Origin: Pseudomonas fluorescens
GTDB lineage: Bacteria; Pseudomonadota; Gammaproteobacteria; Pseudomonadales; Pseudomonadaceae
Assembly (NCBI RefSeq): GCF_900215245.1
Contig: NZ_LT907842.1
Span: forward strand, 3,658,001-3,722,000
Reading direction: 5' to 3'
Length of the DNA: 64,000 nt
Made by a program: the position numbers and the translations under genes. The first letter of the stretch is position 1. Every line of letters starts with the position of its first letter. The notes under the pieces are model-generated. The model had not been told where the DNA came from. It ran no database searches and saw only the letters and a program-made list of their open reading frames with translations. This document shows positions 7,107 through 16,326 of the stretch, piece by piece.

Positions 7107-8966
7107 ATGCAGAACAAGTATTCGCTCGCGAATGCCATGGCCAAGGATAGCCATGACATTTTCGGTCGTGCAGACGGCGTATCTGATGCCGATATCGTCA
7201 GCTCAGGTGCTCTCGGGCCAGACAAAACTGTCGACACCACGGCGCTGGAGCCGTTATCCGGGATGGTGCTGGAATTGGCCAATGCCGGCTTGAAACTGAA
7301 TGAATTCGCACAGTCGTTGGGCGTATTGCGCGAGAACGTGGATTCGCTTGCAACGTCGTTGTCTTCGCTGAAGGCGGCTGATGCGCCATTGGTGAACACA
7401 CAGGTACACACCGACACAACCAAGGTTGCCGAGTTTAAATCGACCCGGTCTGAAGACCGGCGCATTACTCGGGAAGCAATGACGGTGGGCAGCGGGCAGG
7501 TTCTCGACCCGGTCGCAGCACTTCGGTACACGAATGCCCACCGTTCGTTTGATGCGACGGCGACTTCGGAAAAGTCGACAACGGTTCTGCGCGAGGAGTC
7601 CAGCGCAAGCGAAAAACGGCTTTCCAAGACGCTGGAGCCTGTGTCGGTTTTGCTTGAGCCCACATGGCTGCAAGTGAAGACTGGCGTGATGAATACGGCC
7701 AATGATTTGGCCAGTCAATCGCCGGTTATGGCCAAGACGGTTAAAACGGCTGAGGCGGTCATTTTGCCGGTGGTTTCGCCGGTGTTCACCGGGTTTTTCG
7801 CGGGCTTGGGGGACACGATCAAAACCCGTGTGACCGGTAATCTTATCGATGTGACACTGGGTAAGTTGGGCGGCGGGGTTGGCAAGTTGTTCAAGGACAA
7901 GGGCTTTGAAAAGGAAAAGTCCTGCTGCTGTTCAGCGGCGGCCGAAAAGCCCATCACAAGTAGCCGTTCTGCACCGCAAGGTTCTTCCGGGAAAAAGAAC
8001 GCCCGAAAACCACAGTCCGAAAACACAAAAAAGTCGCCAAACCCCAAAAAATCCCAGAACACACCCAAGAAGCAAACGTCTGCACCGAAACCAGCCGCCA
8101 CAAAACGCTCTTCGGCAAAAGGCGCTGGTTGGGGGGCATCGCTGCGTGGCGTGGGCGAACGTCTTTCCACGTTGTTTTCCCGGCAACAGTCTGTCGGTTT
8201 CCATGCTGGGCCCGCGGCGCCAGGTTTACAGCCTCGCGCAGCCAGTACAAACAGGCGTAAGAACAACACGGCGTCATCTCAATTACCCACAGGCAGAGGG
8301 CCTGGGTTGATCGAAGCCTTGGAGCGAGGACGTGTGCCGTTGCCCTCCGACGTTCATGCCAATACCCCGTCACGCGTGCAGCCTGTCAGCCGTGAGCATC
8401 TGCCCGTTCCAACGGCGCGTTCACTGCAAATGCCCGCTTCAGGCGTGTGGGGGGCGATGGGCAAACTGGAGTCGTCCGCCGCCCGCCGCCTCGGCCCGTT
8501 GAAGTACGTAGACACCGCCCTGGACGTGGTTCAGGGCGTGCGCAACGGCGACGCCAAAGCTGTCGGTGCCGGCCTCTCAACGGCAGGTGGCGCCTGGGCT
8601 GGCGCGTCTGCCGGCGCCGCGATCGGCACGCTGGTGTTTCCCGGTGTCGGCACGGCTGTCGGTGGCGCTATCGGCGGCTTGCTCGGCAGTGAAGCGGGCA
8701 CCTGGCTGGGAGACAAATTGTTCGGCTCAAGTGATCGCCTGCCTGCACCCGGTGCGGTGAGCAAAGAACTCAACGCTGCGCGTACCGACAACGTGCAAGT
8801 CACCCTCGCGCCGAGCATTCAAATTACTGGCGTGAACCCCGCCGATGCCCAGCAAGTCGTCAACCAGGTGATCCAGGCCCTGCAATTTCAATGCATGCCG
8901 ATGGTCACCGACAGCCTGGGGATTCGGCGCAACGCGGCACTGGCCGATCCTCCGGGAGGTGATTGA
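7107..8966 (+). CDS. T: tail tape measure protein, P2 gpT-like
   Basis: A 619-residue tape measure, identified by position and architecture. It has a helical N-terminal third (residues about 40-110), then a short segment containing three consecutive Cys (residues 273-275). A Lys/Pro/Ser/Asn-rich linker follows (about 276-420). A Gly/Ala-rich hydrophobic segment (about 485-545, GAWAGASAGAAIGTLVFPGVG) and a conserved C-terminus (NVQVTLAPSIQITGVNPADAQQ) complete it. It starts five bases after the E' stop. At about 0.15 nm per residue it would set a tail of roughly 90 nm. The C-terminus is family-like; the basic linker is unusual. Confidence 0.85.
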   Translation: MQNKYSLANAMAKDSHDIFGRADGVSDADIVSSGALGPDKTVDTTALEPLSGMVLELANAGLKLNEFAQSLGVLRENVDSLATSLSSLKAADAPLVNTQVHTDTTKVAEFKSTRSEDRRITREAMTVGSGQVLDPVAALRYTNAHRSFDATATSEKSTTVLREESSASEKRLSKTLEPVSVLLEPTWLQVKTGVMNTANDLASQSPVMAKTVKTAEAVILPVVSPVFTGFFAGLGDTIKTRVTGNLIDVTLGKLGGGVGKLFKDKGFEKEKSCCCSAAAEKPITSSRSAPQGSSGKKNARKPQSENTKKSPNPKKSQNTPKKQTSAPKPAATKRSSAKGAGWGASLRGVGERLSTLFSRQQSVGFHAGPAAPGLQPRAASTNRRKNNTASSQLPTGRGPGLIEALERGRVPLPSDVHANTPSRVQPVSREHLPVPTARSLQMPASGVWGAMGKLESSAARRLGPLKYVDTALDVVQGVRNGDAKAVGAGLSTAGGAWAGASAGAAIGTLVFPGVGTAVGGAIGGLLGSEAGTWLGDKLFGSSDRLPAPGAVSKELNAARTDNVQVTLAPSIQITGVNPADAQQVVNQVIQALQFQCMPMVTDSLGIRRNAALADPPGGD

Positions 8967-9349
8967 TGCGACAACAAATGGTCCTCGGCGAGTTTATTTT
9001 TGGCCTGTCCCGAGGCTTCGCCTATTCCTCGCTGGTGCGTACCAGCGACGGTGGCTGGAGTGACCTGGCGATTATTGCCAGCAAGCCCCAGTCGCGGCAA
9101 AGCGGCCAGAAGCTGGAGAAACTCACGTTCACTGGGGCAGCGATGTACGCCATCGGCATGCAGCGCCTGGACGAGTTACGCGCCCTGCAAAATGCCCGGA
9201 TACCGTTGCCGCTGGTCGATGGCATCGGCCGTAACTGGGGCCTGTGGCGAATCAACTCGGTGATGGAAACCCAAAGCAACGTGATTGATGACGGCACGGC
9301 CATGGTCATGGCCTGGACTATGGAACTGGAGGAATTCGTCAATGCGTAG
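8966..9349 (+). CDS. U: tail protein, P2 gpU-like
   Basis: A 127-residue tail-completion protein of the P2 gpU / PA0626 family (family length about 130-160). It shows QKLEKLTFTGAAMYAIGMQRLDELRAL and a middle DGIGRNWGLWRINS. It starts at ATG 8966, sharing one base with the tape-measure stop, behind GGGAGGTGAT. The family also contains the R-pyocin protein next to gpX and gpD, an order kept here. Confidence 0.93.
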   Translation: MRQQMVLGEFIFGLSRGFAYSSLVRTSDGGWSDLAIIASKPQSRQSGQKLEKLTFTGAAMYAIGMQRLDELRALQNARIPLPLVDGIGRNWGLWRINSVMETQSNVIDDGTAMVMAWTMELEEFVNA

Positions 9350-9554
9350 AGTGCGAAGTATTGCCGGTGATTCGGTCAACCTGTTGCTCTACCGCGAATT
9401 GGGCCGTTGCGATGACGCGGCGGAAGAAACCCTTTGGCGCCTGAACCCCGAACTTGCCGAGTACGGGCCGGTACTGCCCGCCGGTGTGTGGGTCGTCGTG
9501 CCGGAAATGCAAGCGCGGCCGGCTGCTGTGCGGCCTGTTCTGGCGTGGGATTAA
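9342..9554 (+). CDS. X: tail protein X (LysM-like), P2 gpX
   Basis: A 70-residue protein of the phage tail X family with a LysM-like fold (SIAGDSVNLLLYRELGR, WRLNPELAEYGPVLPAGVWVVVP). ATG 9342 overlaps the end of gpU by eight bases. The longer frame from 9285 lies inside gpU and is discarded. In P2-like tails gpX sits between the hub and tube and is encoded just before gpD. Confidence 0.92.
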   Translation: MRRVRSIAGDSVNLLLYRELGRCDDAAEETLWRLNPELAEYGPVLPAGVWVVVPEMQARPAAVRPVLAWD

Positions 9555-9563
9555 GGAGGCAAC

Positions 9564-10574
9564 ATGGCACAGGGATTTACGCCGATCGTAGAGTTTTATG
9601 GCGCGAATGCCGCGCTGCTCAATCAACGCCTGATGCATTGGAGCCATACCGACGCCGCAGGCATCGAGTCTGACCGGCTGGAGTTGACCCTCAATATCGA
9701 AGGGCTGGAAGGTTTGCCCAGCCTGAGCGGCAAGATCGGTTTGCGCGTGGGTTACCAGGAATCGGGGTTGGTGGAAAAAGGCGAGTTCGTGATCACCCAG
9801 CGCACGCCCGTGCTGTTTCCCATGCGCTTGATGATCGTGGCGACTGCCGCGCCTTTCAGCATGCTCGACGCCAGCGGTTATCGCCAGCGTCGGTCCGCCA
9901 GTTACGGGCCAACCACGCTGGGCGCACTGTTTCGCCAACTGGTCAGTCGCCACGGGTTTTCACCGCGTGTGGCACCTGCGCTGGAAGGCATTGCGATTGC
10001 GCATATCGACCAGTCCAACGAAAGCGACATGGCGTTCATCACCCGCCTTGCCCGGCGCTACAGCGCGGTCACCAAACCGATCAACGCGTTGTATGTGCTG
10101 GCCGAAGCGGGGCAGGTCAAATCGCTGTCCGGCCAACTGTTACCGCAGGTGAAGCTGTCTGTGACCCAGGACAATCGTCCCGGTGACCAGGCCTTCATCA
10201 CCGCCAAGCTCGACGAAAAGTCTCGCTCCAAATACATGGGCAGCCGCGTGACCTGGTGGGATGGCGCCGGTGGCAAACAACAGATCGTTGAGGTTGGGGT
10301 GGCCCCGTTCAAAACCTTGCGTCAGCGCTGCCAGAACGAAGCCGAGGCCCGTGCCGTGGCTGAAGGCGAACTGCGTCGTGTGGGACGCGAAGGCTTGAAA
10401 CTGCTGATCGATTGCCCTGGCAACCCGCTGCTGGCCGCTGAGGGCTTGCTGGTGCTGGATGAAACCTGGCCTTCGTATATGCAGGGCCAGTGGTCGATGA
10501 AACAGGTGGTGCATGTTGGCGATCCGGTAACGGGGTATCGCAGTTCAATCACGGCGAATGGGTTGTCGGCATAG
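9564..10574 (+). CDS. D: baseplate hub protein, P2 gpD-like
   Basis: A 336-residue protein of the late control gene D / VgrG-N family, which makes the trimeric hub joining spike and tube. Typical segments are FYGANAALLNQRLMHWSHTD, an ESGLVEKGEFVITQRTP stretch, and the signature QSNESDMAFITRLARRYSAV (about 150-170). The length matches P2 gpD (387) and PA0628 only approximately, on the short side. It has a ribosome site (GGAGG) seven bases upstream. Confidence 0.94.
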   Translation: MAQGFTPIVEFYGANAALLNQRLMHWSHTDAAGIESDRLELTLNIEGLEGLPSLSGKIGLRVGYQESGLVEKGEFVITQRTPVLFPMRLMIVATAAPFSMLDASGYRQRRSASYGPTTLGALFRQLVSRHGFSPRVAPALEGIAIAHIDQSNESDMAFITRLARRYSAVTKPINALYVLAEAGQVKSLSGQLLPQVKLSVTQDNRPGDQAFITAKLDEKSRSKYMGSRVTWWDGAGGKQQIVEVGVAPFKTLRQRCQNEAEARAVAEGELRRVGREGLKLLIDCPGNPLLAAEGLLVLDETWPSYMQGQWSMKQVVHVGDPVTGYRSSITANGLSA

Positions 10575-10596
10575 ACATTTTCAAAGGTAAAGCCCG

Positions 10597-11154
10597 ATGG
10601 TGATAACGCTTCCTCAACTGCTTCAAGTGATGCCTGGAGCCCGCCTTAGCGCGGGTATTTTTTTATCTTCGTTAAACGCGGCGCTTCTTCGCTACGACAT
10701 AAGCACGCCAAAACGCAGCGCCGCGTTCCTCGCCCAAATCGGCCATGAATCCGGCGAACTGCGCTACGTCCGCGAACTGGGCAGCGATCAATACTTGAGC
10801 AAATACGACACCGGCACCCTGGCCGCGCGTTTGGGCAACACCCCCGAAACCGACGGCGATGGCCAGAAGTTCCGGGGCAGGGGGCTTATTCAGATCACGG
10901 GGCGCCGCAACTACCTCGCCTGCAGCCAAGCGTTGTTCGGCGACGACCGCCTGTTGCAGCAACCGCAACTGCTGGAGCAGCCGCAATGGGCGTGTGAGTC
11001 CGCCGCATGGTTCTGGCACAGCAATGGTTTGAACGAACTCGCCGACAAAGACCAGTTCACCACCATTACCCGGCGCATCAATGGCGGGCTGAACGGGCTG
11101 GACGAGCGTTTGCAACGGTGGGCGCGGGCCAAGGCGGTGCTGGGCGTTTGCTGA
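10597..11154 (+). CDS. tailocin lysis endolysin, GH19 chitinase-like
   Basis: A 185-residue GH19-type lytic enzyme like PA0629, which cleaves peptidoglycan to release tail particles. The catalytic Glu lies in AQIGHESGEL (about residue 52), and the substrate-cleft motif FRGRGLIQITGRRNY (about 90-105) is intact. There is no signal peptide, so export needs a holin encoded outside the window. The N-terminus (LLQVMPGARLSAGIFLSSLNAAL) is conserved in this family and supports the start at 10597. A terminator-like hairpin lies inside codons 15-23. Confidence 0.93.
   Translation: MVITLPQLLQVMPGARLSAGIFLSSLNAALLRYDISTPKRSAAFLAQIGHESGELRYVRELGSDQYLSKYDTGTLAARLGNTPETDGDGQKFRGRGLIQITGRRNYLACSQALFGDDRLLQQPQLLEQPQWACESAAWFWHSNGLNELADKDQFTTITRRINGGLNGLDERLQRWARAKAVLGVC
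10640..10665 (+). terminator. terminator-like hairpin inside endolysin gene
   Basis: A CCCGC/GCGGG stem (10640-10644 with 10651-10655) and a six-base loop are followed by TATTTTTTTA. It lies in the coding sequence, so its activity is uncertain. Confidence 0.4.
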
Positions 11155-11262
11155 GGTGGCGTGCGTGTCGTCGGGCGTTAGCGTCTTGATGCACTCTGTA
11201 ACTTGCATGGCCGATGGGCTCCTGTAGGGTAGGCAAACCCCCGCCCATTCCTGGAGACGACC

Positions 11263-11763
11263 GTGAAGGAAATCACTCAACTGGCTGCTGAACTGGGTCG
11301 CCGTTTGCAGGTGCTCAATGCTCACGTCACCACTGCCGAGTCCTGCACCGGCGGCGGTATTGCCGAAGCGATCACGCGGATTCCGGGCAGTTCGGCCTGG
11401 TTCGAGGCCGGGTATGTCACGTACTCCAATCGACAGAAGACCCGGCAGCTGGGTGTGCCGGAAGCATTGTTCCGCAAAGTCGGCGCCGTCAGCCAGGACG
11501 TGGTGGAGGCGATGGTCAGGGGCGCGCAGGAAAGAAGCCTGTCGCGCTTTGCCGTGGCCGTCAGCGGTGTCGCGGGGCCGGATGGCGGTTCGCCGGACAA
11601 GCCAGTGGGCACCGTATGGCTGGCGTTTGGTGTTGGCGAGGACGTGAGCGCTGAGCTTGCGCACTTCCCCGGCAACCGTGACGAGGTCCGCCGACAAACG
11701 GTAAAGGCCGCCCTGGAGGGCTTGTTGCGACGAGCTGCAGCAGAAATCGAAAATCAGGGGTAG
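11263..11763 (+). CDS. pncC: nicotinamide-nucleotide amidohydrolase PncC (CinA C-terminal family)
   Basis: A 166-residue stand-alone CinA C-terminal domain that deamidates NMN to nicotinic acid mononucleotide in pyridine-nucleotide salvage. The family signature [20 protein letters not shown] with the active Ser is at residues 25-45. [20 protein letters not shown] is near residue 100. The GTG start at 11263 follows CTGGAGAC. Its place between the tailocin cluster and recA is the conserved right border of the mutS-cinA tailocin locus. Confidence 0.95.
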   Translation: MKEITQLAAELGRRLQVLNAHVTTAESCTGGGIAEAITRIPGSSAWFEAGYVTYSNRQKTRQLGVPEALFRKVGAVSQDVVEAMVRGAQERSLSRFAVAVSGVAGPDGGSPDKPVGTVWLAFGVGEDVSAELAHFPGNRDEVRRQTVKAALEGLLRRAAAEIENQG

Positions 11764-11777
11764 GCGATCCCGGATCT

Positions 11778-11805
11778 TTGTGGAACAATACTGTCTACTT
11801 ATACA
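11778..11805 (+). promoter_or_regulatory. recA promoter
   Basis: A TTGTGG -35-like box (11778-11783) and a TATACA -10-like box (11800-11805) are separated by 16 bases. The LexA box overlaps the spacer and -10. The boxes are weak matches but well placed before recA. Confidence 0.55.
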
Positions 11806-11806
11806 G
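11791..11806 (+). promoter_or_regulatory. LexA (SOS) box of recA
   Basis: CTGTCTACTTATACAG fits the LexA consensus CTGT-N8-ACAG exactly. It lies 41 bases before the recA start and overlaps the likely promoter, so recA should be SOS-inducible, and with it possibly recX. Confidence 0.93.
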
Positions 11807-11846
11807 GTGTTGGCCGTCAGGCCTTATTGATTACGTGAGGACTTTA

Positions 11847-12905
11847 ATGGACGACAACAAGAAGAAAGCCTTGGCTGCGGCCCTGGGTCAGATCGAACGT
11901 CAATTCGGCAAGGGTGCCGTAATGCGTATGGGCGATCACGACCGTCAGGCGATCCCGGCTATTTCCACTGGCTCTCTGGGTCTGGACATCGCACTCGGCA
12001 TTGGCGGCCTGCCAAAAGGCCGTATCGTTGAAATCTACGGCCCTGAATCTTCCGGTAAAACCACCCTGACCCTGTCGGTGATTGCCCAGGCGCAAAAAAT
12101 GGGCGCCACCTGTGCGTTCGTCGATGCCGAGCACGCTCTTGACCCTGAATACGCCGGCAAGCTGGGCGTCAACGTTGACGACCTGCTGGTTTCCCAGCCG
12201 GACACCGGTGAGCAAGCCCTGGAAATCACCGACATGCTGGTGCGCTCCAACGCCATCGACGTGATCGTGGTCGACTCCGTGGCTGCCCTGGTGCCGAAAG
12301 CTGAAATCGAAGGCGAAATGGGCGACATGCACGTGGGCCTGCAAGCCCGTCTGATGTCCCAGGCGCTGCGTAAAATCACCGGTAACATCAAGAACGCCAA
12401 CTGCCTGGTGATCTTCATCAACCAGATCCGTATGAAGATTGGCGTGATGTTCGGCAGCCCGGAAACCACCACCGGTGGTAACGCGTTGAAGTTCTACGCT
12501 TCGGTCCGTCTGGATATCCGCCGTACTGGCGCGGTGAAGGAAGGTGACGAGGTGGTGGGTAGCGAAACCCGCGTTAAAGTTGTGAAGAACAAGGTGGCCC
12601 CGCCATTCCGTCAGGCTGAGTTCCAGATTCTCTACGGCAAGGGTATCTACCTGAACGGCGAGATGATCGACCTGGGCGTACTGCACGGTTTCGTCGAGAA
12701 GTCCGGTGCCTGGTATGCCTACAACGGCAGCAAGATCGGTCAGGGCAAGGCCAACTCGGCCAAGTTCCTGGCGGACAACCCGGATATCGCTGCCACGCTT
12801 GAGAAGCAGATTCGCGACAAGCTGCTGACCCCGGCACCAGACGTGAAAGCTGCTGCCAACCGCGAGCCGGTTGAAGAAGTAGAAGAAGTCGACACTGACA
12901 TCTGA
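11847..12905 (+). CDS. recA: recombinase RecA
   Basis: A 352-residue RecA. The Walker A motif GPESSGKTT is at about residues 66-74, Walker [11 protein letters not shown] at about 140-149, and the loop L2 region with [17 protein letters not shown] is intact. The C-terminus is acidic ([13 protein letters not shown]), as in proteobacteria. It mediates strand exchange and stimulates LexA self-cleavage. The start chosen is ATG 11847 ([13 protein letters not shown]), after the promoter; the longer frame from 11778 would include the LexA box. It is followed eight bases later by recX. Confidence 0.99.
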   Translation: MDDNKKKALAAALGQIERQFGKGAVMRMGDHDRQAIPAISTGSLGLDIALGIGGLPKGRIVEIYGPESSGKTTLTLSVIAQAQKMGATCAFVDAEHALDPEYAGKLGVNVDDLLVSQPDTGEQALEITDMLVRSNAIDVIVVDSVAALVPKAEIEGEMGDMHVGLQARLMSQALRKITGNIKNANCLVIFINQIRMKIGVMFGSPETTTGGNALKFYASVRLDIRRTGAVKEGDEVVGSETRVKVVKNKVAPPFRQAEFQILYGKGIYLNGEMIDLGVLHGFVEKSGAWYAYNGSKIGQGKANSAKFLADNPDIAATLEKQIRDKLLTPAPDVKAAANREPVEEVEEVDTDI

Positions 12906-12913
12906 AGCAAACG

Positions 12914-13381
12914 ATGACTGTTGTACTGGATACACTCGTCGCCGTTCGGCGCACTGCCATGGACCTGCTCGCTCGCCGCGAGCATGGTCGAGTCGAGCTG
13001 ACGCGTAAACTGCGTCAGCGAGGCGCAGAGCCCGAGATGATCGAAAGCGCCCTCGACCGTTTGACGGAAGAGGGGCTGCTGTCGGAAGCCCGTTACCTTG
13101 AAAGCTTTGTCTCCTACCGAGCGCGCTCCGGCTATGGCCCTGCGCGAATTCGCGAAGAGCTGAGCCAGCGTGGCCTGCAACGTGCCGATATCGACCTCGC
13201 CCTGCGTGAGTGCGGTATCAGTTGGCAGTCGCAGCTGGAAGATACCTGGCGCCGCAAGTTTTCCGGGCATCTACCAATTGATGCCAGAGAGCGTGCGAAG
13301 CAAGGGCGCTTCCTGAGCTATCGCGGGTTTTCGATGGAGATGATCAGCCGCTTACTGAGCGGCCGTGACATGGATGACTGA
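12914..13381 (+). CDS. recX: RecA modulator RecX
   Basis: A 155-residue three-helix-repeat protein that binds RecA filaments and limits their growth. Signature segments are [31 protein letters not shown] and [10 protein letters not shown], followed by the third repeat. The length fits RecX (about 150-165). It lies eight bases after recA and probably shares its SOS-controlled transcript, with lower expression by read-through. Confidence 0.96.
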   Translation: MTVVLDTLVAVRRTAMDLLARREHGRVELTRKLRQRGAEPEMIESALDRLTEEGLLSEARYLESFVSYRARSGYGPARIREELSQRGLQRADIDLALRECGISWQSQLEDTWRRKFSGHLPIDARERAKQGRFLSYRGFSMEMISRLLSGRDMDD

Positions 13382-13428
13382 GCGTTGAGATCCCAGATCG
13401 AATCTGCTGCATCCGTTAGATCCTGCAA

Positions 13429-13465
13429 AAAAGGCCCACTATGAAAATAGTGGGCCTTTTTTTTT
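13429..13465. terminator. bidirectional terminator between recX and LOG gene
   Basis: A 12-bp perfect stem (AAGGCCCACTAT / ATAGTGGGCCTT) with a GAAA loop is flanked by A on the left and T on the right. It serves both convergent genes. Confidence 0.92.
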
Positions 13466-13475
13466 GCCTTGAAAA

Positions 13476-14588
13476 TCACGCAGGCTCTGGCGTTACTCGC
13501 TGCTGGGTCTTGCCCTGAGCCTGTGCCCAGTTCTCCGGCAAGTTGATGTAATCCACCAACTCCCGCAACCGGCCCTGATCACGGCCGTTGAAGTTGAACA
13601 CCAGCCGGGTCAAATGGCTGAACCTGGGTTCATCATGTTCCTCGCCTGTGTAAGCCAGCTGCTGGAACTCACCACTTAGCCGTAGACTGGCAAACTCGCT
13701 CTGCAAGTGGGCCAGTGCACGCTCACTGAGCGGATGATTCATGCGCACCACAAACTCACGCTTCAACCAGCGTGTGGAATGGAAGTTGGCATAGAACTGG
13801 TTTATCTCGTCCACGGCTGCTTCAGCGCTGTGCACCAGGCGGACCAGCTTGAGGTCGGTGGGCAGGATATAGCGATTGGCTTCCAGTTGGCTGCGAATGA
13901 AGTCCAGTGCGCCTTGCCAGAAACCACCGCCGGGTGCATCCAGCAATACCACCGGCACCAGCGGGCTTTTGCCGGTCTGGATCAGGGTCAGCACTTCAAG
14001 GGCTTCATCCAGCGTGCCAAAACCGCCCGGGCACAGCACCAATGCGTCGGCTTCCTTGACGAAGAACAGTTTGCGGGTAAAGAAGAAGTGGAAAGACAGC
14101 AGGTTCTCGGTGCCATCAATGGTCGGGTTGGCGTGCTGTTCAAACGGCAGGTTGATGTTGAACCCCAGGCTGTGTTCCAGGCCTGCTCCCTCGTGGGCAG
14201 CCGCCATGATGCCGCCGCCACCGCCGGTGATTACCATCAGCTCGGATTGCGCCAGCAGCGTGCCGACTTCCCTTGCCAAGGCGTACAGCGGGCTTTCGAC
14301 CGGTGTGCGCGCCGAGCCAAACACCGTGACCTTGCGGCGGTCCTTGAACTGTTCCAGCACGCGGAAGGCGTTATCCAGCTCGCGGATTGCCTGCAGCGTG
14401 ATTTTTGCATTCCAACGGTTGCGGTCATCCTGGGCCATGCGCAGCACGGTGAGGATCATGTCGCGATAAAGGGGGATATTCGGGCTGTTGGGGGCGATCA
14501 ACTGGAGTTGTGCGTCGACCTGCTGCGTGAGGTCCGCCCCGTTTTCGTCAAAATGACGGTGCAGGTGGTCATTCGATTCGTAAGGCAT
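13476..14588 (-). CDS. LOG-family nucleoside 5'-monophosphate phosphoribohydrolase-like protein
   Basis: A 370-residue protein with a LOG (lysine decarboxylase-like, TIGR00730-type) domain at about 85-290. It shows VTVFGSARTP, GGGGGIMAAAHEGA and the diagnostic PGGFGTLDE motif (about residue 188). Relatives cleave the base-ribose bond of nucleoside monophosphates. This longer class has an ~85-residue helical N-terminus and a C-terminal extension (total about 370), and its substrate is not clear from sequence. It has a good ribosome site (AAGGAGAAG) before ATG and is convergent with recX. Confidence 0.88.
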   Translation of the reverse strand: MPYESNDHLHRHFDENGADLTQQVDAQLQLIAPNSPNIPLYRDMILTVLRMAQDDRNRWNAKITLQAIRELDNAFRVLEQFKDRRKVTVFGSARTPVESPLYALAREVGTLLAQSELMVITGGGGGIMAAAHEGAGLEHSLGFNINLPFEQHANPTIDGTENLLSFHFFFTRKLFFVKEADALVLCPGGFGTLDEALEVLTLIQTGKSPLVPVVLLDAPGGGFWQGALDFIRSQLEANRYILPTDLKLVRLVHSAEAAVDEINQFYANFHSTRWLKREFVVRMNHPLSERALAHLQSEFASLRLSGEFQQLAYTGEEHDEPRFSHLTRLVFNFNGRDQGRLRELVDYINLPENWAQAQGKTQQRVTPEPA

Positions 14589-14966
14589 TCAACTTCTCCT
14601 TCTTCACAGAACCTGGGCCGTCGGCGAGATATTCGTCCGCGGCCACGACACTGCATGTATCGCTGCATGCCCAAGGCATTGCACGGTGTTCGCCAAGCGG
14701 CAAAGCGGGCTCTGTATGTTCCTTGTGATTTAGAAACCTTTGCACTGCAAGTCGCAGGAGGGCAACCCTCTTTTGCCCTGAAAATATTACAGAACGGCGT
14801 GGGAAACGCTGTGGAGGGGCGACTGGGATGACTTGATCATGAGCCGAAAAACCCTTGGCTGGCAACCGCTTATTGGTCACTCATCAAGCAGTTTGGTTGG
14901 CGGCTGGCCAATGCGGCGGGGGAGGTGCGCGCCACTGGACAGCAGCGCGCGATGATCGAGCAACAG
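14589..14966. other. 378-bp gap between LOG gene and periplasmic gene
   Basis: It holds the ribosome site of the LOG gene at its left edge and the 3' flank of the next minus-strand gene at its right. Short open frames occur on both strands, but none has a ribosome site plus coding-like composition. No repeat, tRNA or clear terminator is seen. Confidence 0.5.
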
Positions 14967-15407
14967 TTACTTTTTCTTCTTGGCCGCAGCGGGCGCCGGG
15001 CAATCCGCTTCGACAAACTTGACCGATGCCACCGGGCGGTTGGTCTTGTTCTCAGTGATTTCATAGCGCATCACTGCGCCCTTGGCCATCAACTCGCGGT
15101 AACCCTTGTTCAGGCACACGCTTTGGCCCAGTTGGAAATACACGGCCTTCGGGTTGGCGCGCATCTGTTCGGCACGATCAGGTTGCACACTGAGGTGATC
15201 GATCAGTTGCATGCCTTCAACGGTGTAGGCCACTTCCAGGGTTTTTTCATCGATTTCCCGGGGCAGGTCCTTGTTGCTTTCTGCCGCGACGCTTTGCAGC
15301 TTCCTGTTCATTTGGGCCTCCAGCAGCGAGGCCGCGTGGGCGCCCATGGGCAGAACCAGCGCAAGGGCGACGGATGGGGCAACAAGACGCAGCATGGAAC
15401 GCAGCAT
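14967..15407 (-). CDS. periplasmic protein, PA3611-family (quorum-regulated virulence-factor type)
   Basis: A 146-residue exported protein. A signal peptide is clear (LRLVAPSVALALVLPMGAHA, cleavage about residue 25). The mature part has a YTVEGMQLIDHLSVQPDRA segment and two Cys (about 100 and 136) that may form a disulfide. It ends in a KKKK tail. It resembles the pseudomonad PA3611 family by sequence feel and by its place near recX and the DTW gene; the function is unknown. An internal Met (residue 5) is an equally possible start. Confidence 0.75.
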   Translation of the reverse strand: MLRSMLRLVAPSVALALVLPMGAHAASLLEAQMNRKLQSVAAESNKDLPREIDEKTLEVAYTVEGMQLIDHLSVQPDRAEQMRANPKAVYFQLGQSVCLNKGYRELMAKGAVMRYEITENKTNRPVASVKFVEADCPAPAAAKKKK

Positions 15408-15606
15408 GAAACTCTCCTGATTCGGTTACTGGTGCATAGACCAGCCACTGCGCTGTGCGTTCAGTGGCGCGCAATTATAGGGGAGCGCTTGCCACTACAG
15501 CCAGGCGTATCGCTGAGAAGTGTCAGTGGCTCTGGTAAACTGCCGCCACTTAAAGCCTGCCTCGAGTTCCTTCAGTGTCGATTTCCCCTGCTACGCGGCG
15601 CATCCG

Positions 15607-16326
15607 ATGAGCCACGCCGTCTCCCGCTTGCGTACCCAGCGCCTTGCGCGGGCCGTCAGGCCGTTTCTCAACCGCGGCTCGCGCGCCGAGCGTTGCCCTG
15701 GTTGCCGGGTGATTCCCGAGTACTGCCTGTGCGCCTGGCGCCCGACGGTGCAGGCTCGATCCGCCATGTGCCTGCTGATGCACGATGTCGAACCGATGAA
15801 ACCCAGTAACACTGGCTGGCTGATCGCCGACGTAATCGCTGATACCACCGCGTTTGCCTGGTCGCGCACCGAGGTTGATCCCGAATTACTGACGCTGCTG
15901 GCCGACCCGCAGTGGCAGCCCTATATCGTGTTTCCGGGCGAGTTTGTGGCCCCTGAGCGGGTTGTCAGCGAAGCAGTGGTTGAGAAGGGTAAACGCCCGC
16001 TGTTCATCCTGTTGGATGGCACCTGGAGCGAAGCGCGCAAGATGTTCCGCAAAAGCCCCTACCTGGAACACCTGCCCGTTCTGAGCCTGGCGCCCGAGCA
16101 GTTGTCGCGCTACAAGCTGCGTCGTTCCAAGCGTGACGATCACTTCTGCACCGCCGAAGTGGCCGCGCTGTGCCTGGAACTGGCTGACGACCTGGCCGCC
16201 AGCGAAGTGCTCGACGCTTACCTCGACGTGTTCAGCACCCATTACCTTGCGGCCAAGTTCAACTTATCACTGGACTCGACGGATAGCGTCCATACTCGTC
16301 TTGCACCCTATATCCCGGTGCGATAA
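15607..16326 (+). CDS. DTW-domain tRNA-uridine aminocarboxypropyltransferase
   Basis: A 239-residue protein of the DTW family (E. coli TapT/YfiP), which adds the acp group from SAM to uridine 47 of tRNAs. It has a Cys-rich zinc-like motif near the N-terminus (RCPGC...YCLC). The defining motif is present as LDGTWSEARKMFRKS (about residue 140; D-x-T-W). FINL-like C-terminal segments (HYLAAKFNLS) complete it. The start is set at ATG 15607; the frame is open further upstream, but the conserved domain begins after it. Confidence 0.9.
   Translation: MSHAVSRLRTQRLARAVRPFLNRGSRAERCPGCRVIPEYCLCAWRPTVQARSAMCLLMHDVEPMKPSNTGWLIADVIADTTAFAWSRTEVDPELLTLLADPQWQPYIVFPGEFVAPERVVSEAVVEKGKRPLFILLDGTWSEARKMFRKSPYLEHLPVLSLAPEQLSRYKLRRSKRDDHFCTAEVAALCLELADDLAASEVLDAYLDVFSTHYLAAKFNLSLDSTDSVHTRLAPYIPVR

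Noticed and set aside
1..11154. Complete prophage
   Set aside because: Only tail, baseplate and lysis genes are seen, directly beside pncC-recA. No capsid, portal, terminase, integrase or attachment sites, so a tailocin is the better reading.
14839..14950. Short plus-strand frame MSRKTLGWQPLIGH...
   Set aside because: No ribosome site, quick stop, and no recognisable family.
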